From SVEL01 sp017381055 (GTDB taxonomy: Bacteria > Bacillota > Clostridia > Lachnospirales > Lachnospiraceae), in NCBI GenBank assembly GCA_036307185.1, contig JAXJYC010000029.1:62001-126000 (forward strand): a stretch of DNA of 64,000 nt. Direction: 5' to 3'. The position numbers and the translations under genes were made by a program. Below, piece by piece: positions 27,175 to 35,239 of this stretch (position 1 is the first letter of the stretch; each line of letters starts with the position of its first letter). The notes beneath the pieces are model-generated. The model did not search any database. It was not told the DNA's origin and was given only the letters and a program-made list of their open reading frames with translations.

Positions 27175-28185
27175 ATGAAAAACAAAATAATAACTATAAT
27201 TAGTATGATTATCTTATCTTTATCACTAATATTTGTTATTAATAATATGACTAATAAGACGTTTACAAATAAAGCAATATCTAAAGACGGCTTTTATTTT
27301 GATACATATATAAAAATAACCATCTATGACTGTAAAGAAAACGCTTCTTCTACTAATGATTTTAATAACATACTTGAAGAATGTATGAATATGTGTGCTT
27401 ATTATGAAAAAATATGTAGTCCTACTAATAAAGATAGCGAATTATACAAGTTAAATCATTATGATAACTATACTACCACCCCAGCATTAACTGATATAAT
27501 AAATAAAACTATAGAGACTACCACTCCATTTTCTGAAAAATTTTCAATATACTCAGGAGATTTATGTGCTTTATGGGACTTTAATAAAAAAACAATCCCT
27601 AATGAAACTGACATAAAAAAAGCATTAAATAATTTAAATGAAAATAATAGCACTTCAATTACACTAGGTGCTTCTGCCAAAGGGTATATTGCCGACAAAA
27701 TAGCTGAATATCTTAAAGAACAAGGCATTAACGAGGCTTTAATTGATTTAGGTGGAAATATAGTTGCAATTGGAGATAAGTATAATGATAAATTATATGG
27801 TATAGGAATAAAAAAACCTTTTGATTCTAACGGCGATACCATTACTGCCGTAAAAGTTAAAAATAAATCAGTAGTTACATCTGGTATTTATGAGCGATAC
27901 TTCGAAGATGATGGTCAAATTTATCATCATATTATTGATATAGAAACTGGTTATCCTGCTAATAACGACATCTTATCCATAACAATCATAGCTGATAGTT
28001 CTTTGGTAGCTGACTGTTATAGCACAGGTTGTTTTCTTATGGGAATTGATTATACCTTGGATTTGATAAATAATAAGCATTACGAGGATGTAGAATGCAT
28101 TATAATTGATAAAAACTATAATATGCATTTATCTGACGGCTTAATCAAAAAAGATGGTTTTATAACCTTGAATAACACTAAATAA
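27175..28185 (+). CDS. apbE: FAD:protein FMN transferase ApbE
   Basis: ApbE covalently attaches FMN to threonine or serine in S/T-GAT motifs of exported proteins such as RnfG and RnfD, both encoded 3-6 kb away. The 336-residue protein has an uncleaved-looking N-terminal helix (about 4-24) with no lipobox cysteine. Family motifs are DTYIKITIYD near 43-52, LGASAKGYIADKIAEYL near 163-179, ALIDLGGNIVAIG near 187-199, VVTSGIYERYF near 233-243 and HHIIDIETGYPA near 251-262. It is divergent from the NusG-II operon and convergent with the GGDEF-EAL gene. Confidence 0.93.
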   Translation: MKNKIITIISMIILSLSLIFVINNMTNKTFTNKAISKDGFYFDTYIKITIYDCKENASSTNDFNNILEECMNMCAYYEKICSPTNKDSELYKLNHYDNYTTTPALTDIINKTIETTTPFSEKFSIYSGDLCALWDFNKKTIPNETDIKKALNNLNENNSTSITLGASAKGYIADKIAEYLKEQGINEALIDLGGNIVAIGDKYNDKLYGIGIKKPFDSNGDTITAVKVKNKSVVTSGIYERYFEDDGQIYHHIIDIETGYPANNDILSITIIADSSLVADCYSTGCFLMGIDYTLDLINNKHYEDVECIIIDKNYNMHLSDGLIKKDGFITLNNTK

Positions 28186-28190
28186 ATAAT

Positions 28191-28240
28191 AAAAAACTAG
28201 TGAATAGATTACTTACTTAGTATCTACTCACTAGTTTTTT
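28191..28240. terminator. Bidirectional terminator between apbE and the GGDEF-EAL gene
   Basis: Outer 13-bp stem AAAAAACTAGTGA (28191-28203) / TCACTAGTTTTTT (28228-28240), one mismatch, then inner TAGAT/ATCTA, 12-nt loop. The symmetrical A and T runs serve both convergent genes. Confidence 0.9.
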
Positions 28241-28241
28241 G

Positions 28242-29918
28242 TTAATTAGATATATATCTAGAAATATTAATCTCTGTAAATTCCTGCGCTGGAACTGGTC
28301 TACCATAAAGATATCCCTGCATTGTATCTGGAAGAAGCTTGCAAATTTTATCCTGTTCCTCCACATTTTCAATACCTTCTATACATACAGTAATATCTAA
28401 GTTATGTGCCATTTCGATAATATGACTGATTACGTTATAAATATTCTCATCATCCATAGCCTTGTTTACAAAAGATCTATCAATTTTGATAATATCAACA
28501 TTGAAATTCTGTAAGTACGCAAGATTTGAATATCCTGTACCAAAATCATCTAAAGCAAGTTTAATTCCTTGATTATTGAATGTTTTTATAAGCTTTCTAA
28601 CTGATGTATCATTCTCAAGGTAGCCGCTTTCTGTAAATTCAAATGTCAAGTACTGTGGCTCAATTCCTATTTTTTGAACAAGATTAATAATATCAACTGC
28701 AACATTACTCTTTCGAATCTGTATATAAGAAAGGTTAATATTAATCTTAAAATTCGGTATTGTCTTTTGCCATTCCTTACATTGCTTAATAGCTGTATAG
28801 GCTACCCACTTTCCTACAGGAACGATTAAACCACTCTCTTCAAGAATAGGTATAAACTGGGCTGGTGATAAATTGCCATATTTTTCACATCTCCACCTAA
28901 GAAGTGCTTCAGCACCTGAAAGTTTTCCAGTTCTCGAATCAATAATTGGCTGATAAACAACCTGATAGCCTTCATAATTATTATTTATAGATTCACGAAG
29001 TAACTCCTGAACATCTAAAAGCTTAATATGTTCTGCGTATTCTTCTTGTTTAAAAGGAATAACACAGTTTTTACCTTTCTTCTTTGCTTGATTTAAAGAA
29101 AATTCAAGTTTAACCTTAAGCTCTTCAAATCTAACATCTGGACTTGCAATAAAAATACCAGCTGAAACAGTAAAGAATATCTCATAATTATTCTCAATAA
29201 TCTTTTCTTCAAGACTACTTCTTATTGAATAATAAATGTCTTTTGCTGAATTAATATCACCATCAACTCTGATAACAAATTCATCGCCTTCCATTCTATA
29301 AATTCTTGTTGTACCACGAACACAATCCTTAATAGATTCACCGACAAACTCAATAGCTATATCGCCACCTGCTAGACCAAACTTCTGGTTAATTGATTTA
29401 AGATTATCAAGACCAATTATGATAAACGCTCCATTATAATTAGGATTCTCCTCCATAAACTTTTGGTAATTAATCTTAAGCTGATTCTCTGTTAAAAATC
29501 CAGTCAAATCATCCGCTTTTCTCTTTACATCTAATCTATGAATTCTACCCATAAGGATGATATCATCTTTGTTGCCTGTATCAAACACCTTACCACGACA
29601 ACTTATCCATGTAGCTTTGCCGTTTTTATCAATCCAACGATACTCAAGATTATGTGTAGTTTTCTTACCTTCTCTAATATCTGACATATCAGCTATTAGT
29701 AATGCTTTATCATCTGGATGAACTACCTCCATAATATGCTCTGATGCATTATTAAATCTATCTGCAGGTAAATTATATGCTTCAAGAATCTCTGATGAAA
29801 CTCTATAAAAATCATTTTTCAAATCATATATATAAATATAATCATCTGTACATTCTGATAGAACCTGTAGAACATTTTCATAATTTTTATCTATTAAGTT
29901 TTTTTCAGCTGTTTCCAT
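28242..29918 (-). CDS. PAS-GGDEF-EAL cyclic-di-GMP protein, probable phosphodiesterase
   Basis: A cytoplasmic protein with a PAS domain (about 15-125, VVHPDDKALL and WIDKNGKATWISCRGKV), a GGDEF domain (about 135-295) and an EAL domain (about 310-555). The GGDEF signature reads RMEGDEFVI, with Glu for the first Gly, and the RxxD inhibitory site in front is missing, so cyclase activity is doubtful. The EAL side is intact: SGAEALLRWR, INLSYIQIR, FEFTESG, LALDDFGTGYSNL, IKIDRSFV and CIEGIE. I start at the ATG at 29918, preceded by GAAGGAGGCTG (558 residues), not at the TTG-type start further up. A cyclic-di-GMP phosphodiesterase controlled by the PAS sensor is the likeliest role. Confidence 0.92.
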   Translation of the reverse strand: METAEKNLIDKNYENVLQVLSECTDDYIYIYDLKNDFYRVSSEILEAYNLPADRFNNASEHIMEVVHPDDKALLIADMSDIREGKKTTHNLEYRWIDKNGKATWISCRGKVFDTGNKDDIILMGRIHRLDVKRKADDLTGFLTENQLKINYQKFMEENPNYNGAFIIIGLDNLKSINQKFGLAGGDIAIEFVGESIKDCVRGTTRIYRMEGDEFVIRVDGDINSAKDIYYSIRSSLEEKIIENNYEIFFTVSAGIFIASPDVRFEELKVKLEFSLNQAKKKGKNCVIPFKQEEYAEHIKLLDVQELLRESINNNYEGYQVVYQPIIDSRTGKLSGAEALLRWRCEKYGNLSPAQFIPILEESGLIVPVGKWVAYTAIKQCKEWQKTIPNFKININLSYIQIRKSNVAVDIINLVQKIGIEPQYLTFEFTESGYLENDTSVRKLIKTFNNQGIKLALDDFGTGYSNLAYLQNFNVDIIKIDRSFVNKAMDDENIYNVISHIIEMAHNLDITVCIEGIENVEEQDKICKLLPDTMQGYLYGRPVPAQEFTEINISRYISN

Positions 29919-29968
29919 TAAAATTACAGCCTCCTTCCAACAACTTTCAAACGTTACAATTATATTTA

Positions 29969-29997
29969 ATTGTAGCATAATACAAACAAAATGTCTA
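29969..29997 (-). promoter_or_regulatory. Promoter of the GGDEF-EAL gene inside the rnf terminator
   Basis: Minus strand TAGACA (29997-29992), 17-bp spacer, TACAAT (29974-29969) with TGC in front (extended -10). The -35 box is part of the second arm of the terminator hairpin behind rnfB. Confidence 0.65.
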
Positions 29998-30026
29998 CAA
30001 TTCCATTAACAAATTGTAGACATTTT
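29988..30026 (-). terminator. Terminator of the rnf operon
   Basis: Perfect 13-bp stem AAAATGTCTACAA/TTGTAGACATTTT with a 13-nt loop, followed on the minus strand by GTTTGTATT. It starts 10 bp after the rnfB stop codon. Confidence 0.85.
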
Positions 30027-30036
30027 ATATTAAATC

Positions 30037-30843
30037 TTATTTATTTTTTGGAAGTTTTGTAATAACCTTCACAGGACACTTCATCGCACAAACACCGCAT
30101 CCGATACATTTATCATAATCTATATATGCAATGTTATCTTCTACATGTATTGCATCAAACTTACAATTCTTTTCACATAATTTACAGCCAATACAACCCT
30201 TTGAACATGCAGCTTTAACAGTAACGCCCTTATCCTTGGAATTACAACCTACAAATACCTTGCTATTATAAGGAACTAATTCAATAAGCTTCTTTGGACA
30301 TTCTTTTATACATTTACCACAAGAAACACATTTCTCTCTATCTACTACTGCGATTCCGTCAATTATTGATATAGCATCAAATTCACATACCGATACACAA
30401 GATCCAAAACCCATACATCCATAGGAACATTTCTTAGGACCATTACCTGTTACATAAACTGCTTCTTTGCAACTTAAATTACCATAATATTCATAATTAA
30501 CTGGTGCTGATTCGCAATCACCACTGCACTTAACGTATGCAACATACTTAGTTGTAGAAACCTCTGTTCCCATAACTTTAGCAATTTCTTCAGCAGTTGC
30601 TGCGCCACCTACTGGACAACCATTTGCTGGTGCAAGTCCCTTAGCAATAGCCTCCGCCATAGCGTCACAACCTGCATATCCACAGCCACCGCAATTACTT
30701 CCAGGAAGCAAGGCTCTAACCTTAACTTCTTTTTCGTCTATCTCTACTTCAAACACTTTACCTGCATATCCAAGTAAAACGCCGATAATCAAGCCTGTTA
30801 CTCCTACAACAAGGCAAGCGATTAATATACTCACAAAATTCAT
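30037..30843 (-). CDS. rnfB: Rnf complex subunit RnfB
   Basis: RnfB is the ferredoxin-accepting iron-sulfur subunit of the Rnf complex. The 268-residue protein has an N-terminal helix (about 5-27), the [4Fe-4S] signature GSNCGGCGYAGCDAMAEA near 48-65 with a further cysteine in NGCPVGG, and several ferredoxin motifs further on. These are CSYGCMGFGSCVSVCEF, CVSCGKCIKECP, CSKGCIGCKLCEKNC and CIGCGVCAMKCP, enough for four more clusters. It is the last gene of rnfCDGEAB and is followed by a terminator. Confidence 0.97.
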   Translation of the reverse strand: MNFVSILIACLVVGVTGLIIGVLLGYAGKVFEVEIDEKEVKVRALLPGSNCGGCGYAGCDAMAEAIAKGLAPANGCPVGGAATAEEIAKVMGTEVSTTKYVAYVKCSGDCESAPVNYEYYGNLSCKEAVYVTGNGPKKCSYGCMGFGSCVSVCEFDAISIIDGIAVVDREKCVSCGKCIKECPKKLIELVPYNSKVFVGCNSKDKGVTVKAACSKGCIGCKLCEKNCKFDAIHVEDNIAYIDYDKCIGCGVCAMKCPVKVITKLPKNK

Positions 30844-30855
30844 ACGCCTACCTCC

Positions 30856-31431
30856 TTATAAAATTCCACTAAAGCCACTAAATGCAATAGCCATAAGACC
30901 TGCTGTAACTAATACAATTGGCATTCCCTTAAATGAAGGAGATATATCATTATATTCCATTTTCTCTCTAAGACCAGCCAAAATAACAATAGCAATTGTA
31001 AATCCGATAGCAGTTCCTAACGCATTAACTATAGACTGAATAAAATTATATTCTTTCTGAACATTGATAATTACAATACCAAGAACTGCACAGTTTGTTG
31101 TAATAAGTGGAAGATATACACCTAAAGCTTTATACAAAGCTGGACTAAACTTCTTTAAGAACATCTCAACAAACTGAACTAATGCAGCAATTAATAAAAT
31201 AAATACAATTGTTTCCAAATATTCTACATTAAATGGAACAAGGATAAAATCATATACACCATAACAAAGTATAGATGCTATAGTCATAACAAAAATTACT
31301 GCTCCACCCATACCAGCTGCTGTCTTTGTCTTTTTTGACACACCAAGAAACGGACAAAGACCTAAGAATTGGCTTAATACGACATTATTTATCAATGCAG
31401 TAGCAACTGCAATTTTTAATAAATCACCCAT
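30856..31431 (-). CDS. rnfA: Rnf complex subunit RnfA
   Basis: An integral membrane subunit of 191 residues with six predicted helices. RnfA and RnfE are homologous, oppositely oriented subunits that together hold a membrane [2Fe-2S] cluster. Signatures are INNVVLSQFLGLCPFLGVSKK at 14-34 (cysteine in LCPFLG) and LPLITTNCAVLGIVI near 105-119 (cysteine in TTNCAVLG). It is 1 bp from rnfE and 12 bp from rnfB. Confidence 0.96.
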   Translation of the reverse strand: MGDLLKIAVATALINNVVLSQFLGLCPFLGVSKKTKTAAGMGGAVIFVMTIASILCYGVYDFILVPFNVEYLETIVFILLIAALVQFVEMFLKKFSPALYKALGVYLPLITTNCAVLGIVIINVQKEYNFIQSIVNALGTAIGFTIAIVILAGLREKMEYNDISPSFKGMPIVLVTAGLMAIAFSGFSGIL

Positions 31432-31432
31432 C

Positions 31433-32152
31433 TTACTCTTCCTCCTTCGTTGTATCTTCTACTTTACTATCACACTGAGAATGGCATGCTGAACAATTGC
31501 CGTTACAGCTTGCGTCCTCTTTTACCTTCTTTCCAGAAGTTAACTTGATTTTATTCTGAATAGCAACTAAGCATGCTAATACAAGAAATGCTCCTGGTGC
31601 TGAACCAATCACTCTAATAGGCTCAATTGAATCTGGAATAATTGAAATTCCAAATATCTTGCCGGCACCTATTATTTCTCTTAAAGCTCCAAGTGTACCA
31701 AGTCCAATAGTAAAACCAAGTCCCATTCCTATACCATCAAAAAGGGATGGTATAACTGGATTCTTAGAGGCATATGATTCCGCTCTACCAAGAATAATAC
31801 AGTTAACAACTATAAGTGGAATGTAGATACCTAATGAAGCATTAAGCGATGGCAAATATGCTTCAAGTAAAAATTGTACCATAGTAACAAAACTTGCAAC
31901 AACAACAATAAACGCTGGAACTCTAGCCTTATCTGGAATGATTTTTCTCAAAAGAGAAACAAATACATTAGATAATGCAAGAACAACTGTTGTTGTTAAA
32001 CCCATTCCTACACCATTAATACACGAAGTTGTAACCGCAAGCGTTGGACACATACCAAGCATCATAACAAAAGTAGGATTTTCTTTTATGATACCATTGA
32101 ATAAACGCTCTGCACACGATGCAAAAATATTAGTTTTCTTTTCACTATTCAT
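31433..32152 (-). CDS. rnfE: Rnf complex subunit RnfE, with cysteine-rich tail
   Basis: A membrane subunit homologous to RnfA. It has NPTFVMMLGMCPTLAVTTS near 25-43 and IPLIVVNCIILGRAESYA near 110-127, the two cysteines expected to hold the shared cluster. I start at the ATG at 32152 (239 residues) because GTAGGAGGTGTTGCCA precedes it; this leaves an 8-bp overlap with rnfG. After the last helix, about 35 extra residues carry SCNGNCSACHSQCDSK, four cysteines in a CxxxCxxCxxxC spacing. The tail's role is unknown. Confidence 0.95.
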   Translation of the reverse strand: MNSEKKTNIFASCAERLFNGIIKENPTFVMMLGMCPTLAVTTSCINGVGMGLTTTVVLALSNVFVSLLRKIIPDKARVPAFIVVVASFVTMVQFLLEAYLPSLNASLGIYIPLIVVNCIILGRAESYASKNPVIPSLFDGIGMGLGFTIGLGTLGALREIIGAGKIFGISIIPDSIEPIRVIGSAPGAFLVLACLVAIQNKIKLTSGKKVKEDASCNGNCSACHSQCDSKVEDTTKEEE

Positions 32153-32807
32153 TGGCAACACCTCCTACAATATTATTAAAGACAATATATGCGGCATTTA
32201 CACCTTGAGTAACTGCCCTAGTTGTTATAGTCGCACCTGATATAGCATCTATTTCATTTGGAAGTCCTTCTGTATTGTCTTTATCTACAACAAAGGCTCC
32301 ACCTTTTTTGCCAACAAACTTATCTGTAAACGATTTGTTCTTAGCCTCCATACCTAAACCAGCTGTTTCTGATATAGAAAGATACGATATACCTGTAACT
32401 GTACCATCTAAAAGGAAACCGACAGTATACTTAATATCACCACCATATCCTCCTTTTGATGTTACTGTAATAGCATATCCTATATAGCTATCACCAATAT
32501 CGGCTCTAACAGCCTCATTTACCACAACACTTTTCTGTGAAAAGCCTGCCTTTTTTAAATCTTTTTCAAGTGTTTCAAACTCTGATAAATCCACATCTGA
32601 AAAACTTAAATTCTTATAATCCAATTGATGAAACTCTTCATGGTCATCTAAATACTCTGAAAATACTGTTTTAAATGCATTCAATCTAGTAAGCTCTGCT
32701 TGTTTTGCTCTAGGTTCTTTTGTAATCTCATAAACCACACCTAAAAGAAGTCCTGCAACAAGTGTAATTCCAAAAAGAACAAGGGCGTCTTTAATCAAAT
32801 TCTTCAT
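32145..32807 (-). CDS. rnfG: Rnf complex subunit RnfG (covalent FMN protein)
   Basis: An extracytoplasmic flavoprotein anchored by one N-terminal helix (about 8-30). The FMN-binding domain includes GYGGDIKYTVGFLLDG near 120-135 and ends in EIDAISGATITTRAVTQG near 188-205. There SGATxTT is the motif whose threonine is flavinylated by ApbE (apbE is at 27175). At 220 residues it is of normal length. Coupling to rnfE is by an 8-bp overlap. Confidence 0.96.
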   Translation of the reverse strand: MKNLIKDALVLFGITLVAGLLLGVVYEITKEPRAKQAELTRLNAFKTVFSEYLDDHEEFHQLDYKNLSFSDVDLSEFETLEKDLKKAGFSQKSVVVNEAVRADIGDSYIGYAITVTSKGGYGGDIKYTVGFLLDGTVTGISYLSISETAGLGMEAKNKSFTDKFVGKKGGAFVVDKDNTEGLPNEIDAISGATITTRAVTQGVNAAYIVFNNIVGGVANE

Positions 32808-33764
32808 TTATTTACCCTCCTTCTTTTTCATATTTACATAACCAAATGGTCTAGGTCTTGTAAGCTTATCAATCAATGGTACTAATAAATTACCAAAGAT
32901 AATCGCGAAAGAAACTCCTTCTGCACTAGGACCAAATATTCTAAAGATAGCAGTTAATATACCAAGCATTACACCGTAGACAATTCTACCCACTGGTGTT
33001 ATAGGTGATGTCACATAATCGGTAGCCATAAAGAAAGCACCAAGGATAAGACCACCACCACATAAATGTGCTAATAAATAACCAAAGTCAAATGTCTTAT
33101 CACCAAACAAAACAACAAAAGCACTAAATGAAGCTATGTAGAAAAATGGAATTCTAAAATCAATAACCTTCTTTACAAGCAAATATGCTGCTCCTATAAG
33201 AAGAGCTATAACACTAGTTTCACCAATAGTTCCACCAATGTTTCCAATAAACATTTCTTTAACACTATCTACTTCACCAGTTGTCTTTAAAACAGCCAAT
33301 GGTGTAGCACCTGTTACTCCATCATATACAAAAGTTGTCATTCTTACACCGAATGATAATACTAAAAAACATCTCGCTCCAAGTGCTGGATTCATAAAGT
33401 TTTGACCTATTCCACCATATAACTGTTTAACAACAATTATAGCAAATGCAGAACCTAAAACAGCCATCCATATTGGGAAAGTCGATGGTAAATTAAGTGC
33501 CAACAATAAACCTGTAAGAGCAGCACTCATATCAGATATAGTAACACTCTTCTTCATTCCTTTTTCATATATGTACTCAAATAATACACAGCCGCCAACA
33601 CATACTAAAATTAAAAGCGCTGCATGAATTGCATTATTACCCGAATTATAAATACCAAAAATTGTAGCAGGTATCAATGCAATGATCACATCTAACATAA
33701 TAGATGTTGTTGAATTGTTATCGCGAACATGAGGATTCGACGATACTTTATATAAACCGCTCAT
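32808..33764 (-). CDS. rnfD: Rnf complex subunit RnfD (membrane flavoprotein)
   Basis: A polytopic membrane subunit (318 residues, eight to ten helices) related to NqrB. The start SSNPHVRDNNSTTSIMLDVI is typical. The flavinylation motif is visible as DGVTGATPLAVLKTTG near 147-162, with the threonine of TGAT as predicted FMN site. MNPALGARCFLVLSFG near 120-135 and ATDYVTSPITPVGRIVYG near 248-265 are other family signatures. One base separates it from rnfG. Confidence 0.96.
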   Translation of the reverse strand: MSGLYKVSSNPHVRDNNSTTSIMLDVIIALIPATIFGIYNSGNNAIHAALLILVCVGGCVLFEYIYEKGMKKSVTISDMSAALTGLLLALNLPSTFPIWMAVLGSAFAIIVVKQLYGGIGQNFMNPALGARCFLVLSFGVRMTTFVYDGVTGATPLAVLKTTGEVDSVKEMFIGNIGGTIGETSVIALLIGAAYLLVKKVIDFRIPFFYIASFSAFVVLFGDKTFDFGYLLAHLCGGGLILGAFFMATDYVTSPITPVGRIVYGVMLGILTAIFRIFGPSAEGVSFAIIFGNLLVPLIDKLTRPRPFGYVNMKKKEGK

Positions 33765-33776
33765 TCTAATACCCTC

Positions 33777-35090
33777 CTACTTCTTTCTGCTTGCAAGAAT
33801 ATCCTTGCGCATTGATTTTATTGACTGAGTAAGGTTACGTTTAGCTGGGCAAATATATGAACAGCATCCGCATTCGCAGCATTCCATTCCATAATTGTCT
33901 ATAAACCCATCTACATCACCATGTTCAGCCATAGTTGCAAGTCTTGAAGGCATAACTCTTCCTGGACATACTTCCAAACATTTACCACAGTTAATACATG
34001 GACTTGGCTTTGAAGCCGCAACCTGATCCTTTCTAAAAGCAAGAATTGCACTACTTCCTTTTGTTATCGGGATATCTGTTGTAAATACTGAAACACCCAT
34101 CATAGGACCACCAGCAATAATTTTTTCCGGTGTACGTTTAAATCCTTCTGCAGCTTCTATAACCTCATTAAAGCTTGTTCCAATCGGAACTAAATAATTA
34201 CCAGGTGTTGTCACTGCATCTCCAGTAACTGTAACAACTCTAGTATATAAGCTCTTGTGATTAATTACTGCATTATGTATAGCAAACATTGTATCAACGT
34301 TATTAACTACACACCCTACATCTGCTGGAAGCATGCTAGAGTTAACCTCTCTGCCTGTAACTGCATAAATAAGCGCACGCTCACCACCCTGAGGATACTT
34401 TGTGTATACACCTTTTATCTGGATATTATCCTCATTTTTAGTAAGCTTCTTTAATTCAGTAATCGCATCAAGCTTATTATCTTCAATAGCAATAATTCCT
34501 TTGGCATTCTTAAATAAAGAAAGAACTATCTTTAATCCATCTATAAGAACCTGTGGTTCTTCTATCATTCTTCTATAATCAGAAGTAAGATATGGCTCAC
34601 ATTCTGCACCGTTAACAATTACATATTCTATAGCATCATCATCCTTAGGTGTAAGCTTAACATGAGTTGGGAAACCAGCTCCACCCATTCCAACGATACC
34701 AGCTTCTTTTATAGCAGCACGAATGTCATCCTTAGACATATCTTCATAGTCCTTAAGCTCCCATATATATTCCTCATAGCTATCGTCATTCTCAATTACA
34801 ACACAATTAACCATTGCTCCACTAGTTATCATTCTTGGCTCAATCTTTTTTACTGTACCAGCTACAGATGAATGCACATTTGCTGAAATAAAACCTGAGG
34901 CTTCACCAATTTTTTGTCCTACAAGTACTCTGTCACCAACTTCAACACATGGTGTTGCTGGGGCACCAATATGCTGACTAAGCGGAATAACAATCTCTCC
35001 CTTAGGTGTTAATGTCTTGATAGCCTTTGCCTTAGACATAGCCTTACCATCTTTTGGGTGTATTCCACCCTTAAAAGTCAAAATAGACAT
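33777..35090 (-). CDS. rnfC: Rnf complex subunit RnfC (NADH site)
   Basis: RnfC carries the NAD(H) and FMN site and two [4Fe-4S] clusters at the cytoplasmic face. The 437-residue protein starts FKGGIHPKDGKAMSK and has an N-terminal biotinyl-like domain (QHIGAPATPCVEVGDRV). The nucleotide region is GIVGMGGAGFPTHVKL near 131-146. The clusters are in PSPCINCGKCLEVCPGR near 365-381 and CCECGCCSYICPAKR near 404-418. It is the first gene of the operon, with a consensus-like promoter and GAAGGAGGTC site. Confidence 0.97.
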   Translation of the reverse strand: MSILTFKGGIHPKDGKAMSKAKAIKTLTPKGEIVIPLSQHIGAPATPCVEVGDRVLVGQKIGEASGFISANVHSSVAGTVKKIEPRMITSGAMVNCVVIENDDSYEEYIWELKDYEDMSKDDIRAAIKEAGIVGMGGAGFPTHVKLTPKDDDAIEYVIVNGAECEPYLTSDYRRMIEEPQVLIDGLKIVLSLFKNAKGIIAIEDNKLDAITELKKLTKNEDNIQIKGVYTKYPQGGERALIYAVTGREVNSSMLPADVGCVVNNVDTMFAIHNAVINHKSLYTRVVTVTGDAVTTPGNYLVPIGTSFNEVIEAAEGFKRTPEKIIAGGPMMGVSVFTTDIPITKGSSAILAFRKDQVAASKPSPCINCGKCLEVCPGRVMPSRLATMAEHGDVDGFIDNYGMECCECGCCSYICPAKRNLTQSIKSMRKDILASRKK

Positions 35091-35118
35091 ACACGACCTC
35101 CTTCATAATATTATATTA

Positions 35119-35147
35119 ATTTTATTACAAATTATGATTTTTCTCAA
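35119..35147 (-). promoter_or_regulatory. SigA-type promoter of the rnf operon
   Basis: Minus strand TTGAGA (35147-35142), 17-bp spacer, TAAAAT (35124-35119), about 30 nt before the rnfC start. Confidence 0.78.
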
Positions 35148-35197
35148 TAGAAACAAGAAAAATATTGCTATTTTTTCTACTTTTTTGTCTATATATT

Positions 35198-35206
35198 TGT
35201 TATAAT
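35198..35206 (+). promoter_or_regulatory. Extended -10 promoter of the YprB-like gene
   Basis: Plus strand TGT-TATAAT (TATAAT at 35201-35206); no clear -35 at 17 bp. An AAAGGACTATT ribosome site precedes the ATG at 35240. Confidence 0.55.
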
Positions 35207-35239
35207 AAAATAAAAAATTATTTTTTATAAAGGACTATT

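Noticed and set aside
29988..30026. A 13-bp perfect inverted repeat considered as insertion-element ends.
   Set aside because: No transposase or target duplication; position and the U-rich tail fit a terminator of rnf.
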